Of a DNA stretch of 6,804 bases, positions 5,085 to 6,804 are shown piece after piece (the stretch's first letter is position 1; every line of letters begins with the position of its first letter). Under the pieces are notes generated by a model. That model saw only the letters and a list, made by a program, of their open reading frames with translations, made no database searches and was not told the origin of the DNA. The position numbers and the translations under genes were made by a program. Source of the stretch: Dehalococcoidia bacterium UBA3254 (lineage in GTDB: Bacteria > Chloroflexota > Dehalococcoidia > Dehalococcoidales > UBA3254); assembly GCA_002362735.1 (NCBI GenBank), contig DEUU01000309.1, positions 1 to 6,804 on the forward strand. The letters are read 5' to 3'.

Positions 5085-5105
5085 TGATACTTTATAATTT
5101 TGCAA
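5077..5105 (-). promoter_or_regulatory. Promoter of the Fur-family gene and probably the whole block
   Basis: On the minus strand a TTGCAA -35 (5100-5105, four of six matches) is followed after 17 bp by TACTAT (5077-5082, four of six). Transcription would start near 5070, leaving a leader of about 20 nt before the ATG at 5052. The -10 hexamer lies inside the palindrome 5064-5084, so a bound regulator would block polymerase. The remaining upstream DNA to 5304 is AT-rich and shows no other clear signal. Confidence 0.6.
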
Positions 5106-5304
5106 TAGGTTGTTTTACGGTTGTAAGTTTATAAGCTCTAATTTAAAATCTTATAGTTTATGCCGAAATTTTAAAATCAGATATTTTTTCGAGAGAAAAT
5201 GTACGATATATAGATATTATGTCAATTAATAGCGTTATTTCACCATCTTCCAGCTAGAGCTAAAAATAATTAATAACCTGAAAGATCTGGCATCATCTTA
5301 AATA

Positions 5305-6717
5305 CTACGGGCGAAAAACCATTAGACCGGCAAGTTCGCTCATATTATCCAGTTTTTCCAGATTCCAAACCGCGTCGAATATTTTCTGAATTTGTTCTTT
5401 GCTTATATATTTATCCGCCATATCCCTGAATTTCTCTTCCAAATCCCTATCGCTGAGAGGATCATTACCGGTGCCGTGGGGATTATCTACCTCTTTAAAA
5501 AATCTACGGCTGTCTTTGGTAACTATCTCGGAAGCGCCGCGAAAGCCGTATCCAGGCATACTGGCTTCACCGACAACCTTCATTTTCTCGATTAAATCCA
5601 GGATTACAGGATCAGTAAACTTTTCAGGCTCGAAGGAATCAACCCCGAAAGCTCTTTCCTTTATCGCAGCGGCGTTGGCATAAAAAATAGAATGATCCGC
5701 GCTCTCAGCATTCCGCGGGTACTTCTTGGCCAGGCAAGTCATGTGACGCACGTTATGAGGACTGACAGTGATCTTAACCGATGCAATGTCATCCGGTTTC
5801 AAATCATTTTCTTTCACTATGTCTATGGTAGCGGCCACGGAGCCAATCACGCCGCCGCACATAGAATAAATCTTGAATCGGGTATCCATGATACGCCAGC
5901 CGCTGAAATCCACAAAACGCTCTATATCCATCTCATTTTTCAGGAGTGTCTGCCCAAACCCGTTTTGACCCTCAATTACACGTACCGGACCGGTAAAACC
6001 ATATTTTGCCAGGATACAGGACAGGATGGCGTCATGACAAACGAAACCAAAACGGAGATTTTTGCTCATAAAATTTTCTTCTTTATCCGTATCCAGGATT
6101 CCTAATGGAAAACTGCGAGAAGCACAGATTCCAATAGCATTGGCAATCTGGTCTTCATCGAGCTTCATCAGGTTGCCCAGTGACGGAGGCATGGAAATTC
6201 CTCCTCTGATATCCATAATTAATCCTTTTCTTTCCAGAACCTCGTCCCCGCCGCAAAATTCCATAAATCTGGCTCCCAATTCATAGGATATGACCAGTGA
6301 GGTGATAAAATCCTGACCGTTAGCTTTTTCCCTTTCGGCGACGGCGAGAATGGAAGAAATGGCGTCACTATTGTGTCCCCCGCCTCCCAGATCGTTCGCA
6401 TCCAGAAACCTCACCAGAAAACTATTTACTATCGTCGCATTTGGGGCGCTGGTCCGCAGACCCGAACCAAACACGGTAGACTCGGGAACGCCTCCCAGAC
6501 TCTTGACCATAGCTTCACAGATTGAACGTCCCGGCGCATCATAGGCGCCGATGGCACAGCCTAACGTGTCCAGAACGCAGCGTTTCGCCTGATGTACCAC
6601 TTCGGGAGGCAATAATTTATAGGACATCCCAACTGCATATCGGGCTAATTGATATGATGTACTGGAATGATAAAGCTGATTAAGGTATCTCCAGGCCAGA
6701 TCACGATTAATAGACAT
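5305..6717 (-). CDS. MmgE/PrpD family protein (2-methylcitrate dehydratase-like)
   Basis: Numbering is from ATG 6717 (470 residues, normal for the family). The helical N-terminal domain carries the LDTLGCAIGA stretch (about 50-59) and the active-site region RFLDANDLGGGGHNSDA with D106, D109, H115 and D118. K282 lies in RFKIYSMC, HSIFY is near 342-346, and the C-terminal GNDPLSDRDLEEKF segment is typical. The family includes 2-methylcitrate dehydratase, cis-aconitate decarboxylase and related lyases or epimerases acting on carboxylic acids in the cytoplasm; the substrate cannot be assigned. In the K-x4-C-x3-H motif as I remember it, the histidine position is isoleucine (K282-x4-C287-x3-I291), so activity may differ. 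An upstream in-frame TTG (6741) lacks a ribosome site, whereas GGGGGT precedes 6717. A 252-bp gap separates it from the Fur-headed block, so it is probably a separate unit. Confidence 0.88.
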   Translation of the reverse strand: MSINRDLAWRYLNQLYHSSTSYQLARYAVGMSYKLLPPEVVHQAKRCVLDTLGCAIGAYDAPGRSICEAMVKSLGGVPESTVFGSGLRTSAPNATIVNSFLVRFLDANDLGGGGHNSDAISSILAVAEREKANGQDFITSLVISYELGARFMEFCGGDEVLERKGLIMDIRGGISMPPSLGNLMKLDEDQIANAIGICASRSFPLGILDTDKEENFMSKNLRFGFVCHDAILSCILAKYGFTGPVRVIEGQNGFGQTLLKNEMDIERFVDFSGWRIMDTRFKIYSMCGGVIGSVAATIDIVKENDLKPDDIASVKITVSPHNVRHMTCLAKKYPRNAESADHSIFYANAAAIKERAFGVDSFEPEKFTDPVILDLIEKMKVVGEASMPGYGFRGASEIVTKDSRRFFKEVDNPHGTGNDPLSDRDLEEKFRDMADKYISKEQIQKIFDAVWNLEKLDNMSELAGLMVFRP

Positions 6718-6723
6718 TACTGT

Positions 6724-6729
6724 ACCCCC
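6724..6729 (-). promoter_or_regulatory. Ribosome binding site deciding the MmgE/PrpD start
   Basis: On the minus strand GGGGGT is followed by ATG at 6717 with about 7 nt between the G run and the start. This is the only purine-rich site near the candidate starts, so 6717 is preferred over TTG 6741. Confidence 0.55.
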
Positions 6730-6804
6730 AAATTTCCACAATTTTGTGTAATATTTAAATTCCCGATAAGCTTAATATTCGATCGGATTTTTGATTATTA
6801 CCAG

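Noticed and set aside
5106..5304. AT-rich gap after the MmgE/PrpD gene, searched for a terminator or RNA gene
   Set aside because: Only short low-complexity inverted pieces (such as AGCTCTAGCT) are present, with none followed by a T tract in the right direction.

Overview
The window reads almost entirely on the minus strand. It looks like a piece of a monoderm bacterial chromosome of moderate, slightly AT-leaning composition. The best guess for the host is a Chloroflexota (Dehalococcoidia/Anaerolineae-like) lineage. That guess rests on the style of the heliorhodopsin, the Rieske oxygenase with its WIWWGE signature, the AhpE-like one-cysteine peroxiredoxin and a histidine kinase with the 7TM-type sensor region. 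It is inference, not proof; no rRNA or tRNA is present to settle it.

Layout in the direction of transcription (right to left). An MmgE/PrpD-family dehydratase-like gene (6717-5305) stands alone. After a 252-bp AT-rich gap comes a recognisable promoter whose -10 box lies inside a near-perfect 21-bp palindrome. This drives a Fur/PerR-family regulator (5052-4675). Behind it, all co-directional and with gaps of 21 to 118 bp, follow an unrecognised 59-codon small ORF (4653-4474), a short flavodoxin (4378-3935), a heliorhodopsin (3816-3049), a Rieske non-heme iron oxygenase (2975-1992), a one-cysteine peroxiredoxin (1948-1496) and a Coq7-like diiron protein (1440-988). After a 590-bp gene-free stretch the 5' end of a 7TM-sensor histidine kinase (396 to the window edge) appears. 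That gap holds a strong sigma70-type promoter, a hairpin and a Rho-independent terminator, together a candidate small RNA of about 125 nt.

How the genes may work together. The central block combines a light-sensing retinal protein with four redox or oxygen-linked proteins: a flavodoxin electron carrier, a Rieske oxygenase, a thiol peroxidase and a diiron carboxylate protein. A Fur/PerR-type metal or peroxide sensor stands at its head. The simplest reading is a Fur/PerR-controlled light and oxidative-stress module in which the heliorhodopsin is the photosensor. This fits published proposals that heliorhodopsins are sensory switches in monoderms linked to two-component systems and light-induced oxidative stress. 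The flavodoxin could supply electrons to the Rieske or diiron enzyme, since no dedicated reductase is visible. No retinal or carotenoid biosynthesis gene lies in the window, so the chromophore source is elsewhere or external.

Limits. Assignments come from motif recognition without searches. Co-transcription is inferred from orientation and spacing, and alignments to reference proteins (heliorhodopsin 48C12, B. subtilis PerR, DdmC) are from memory.
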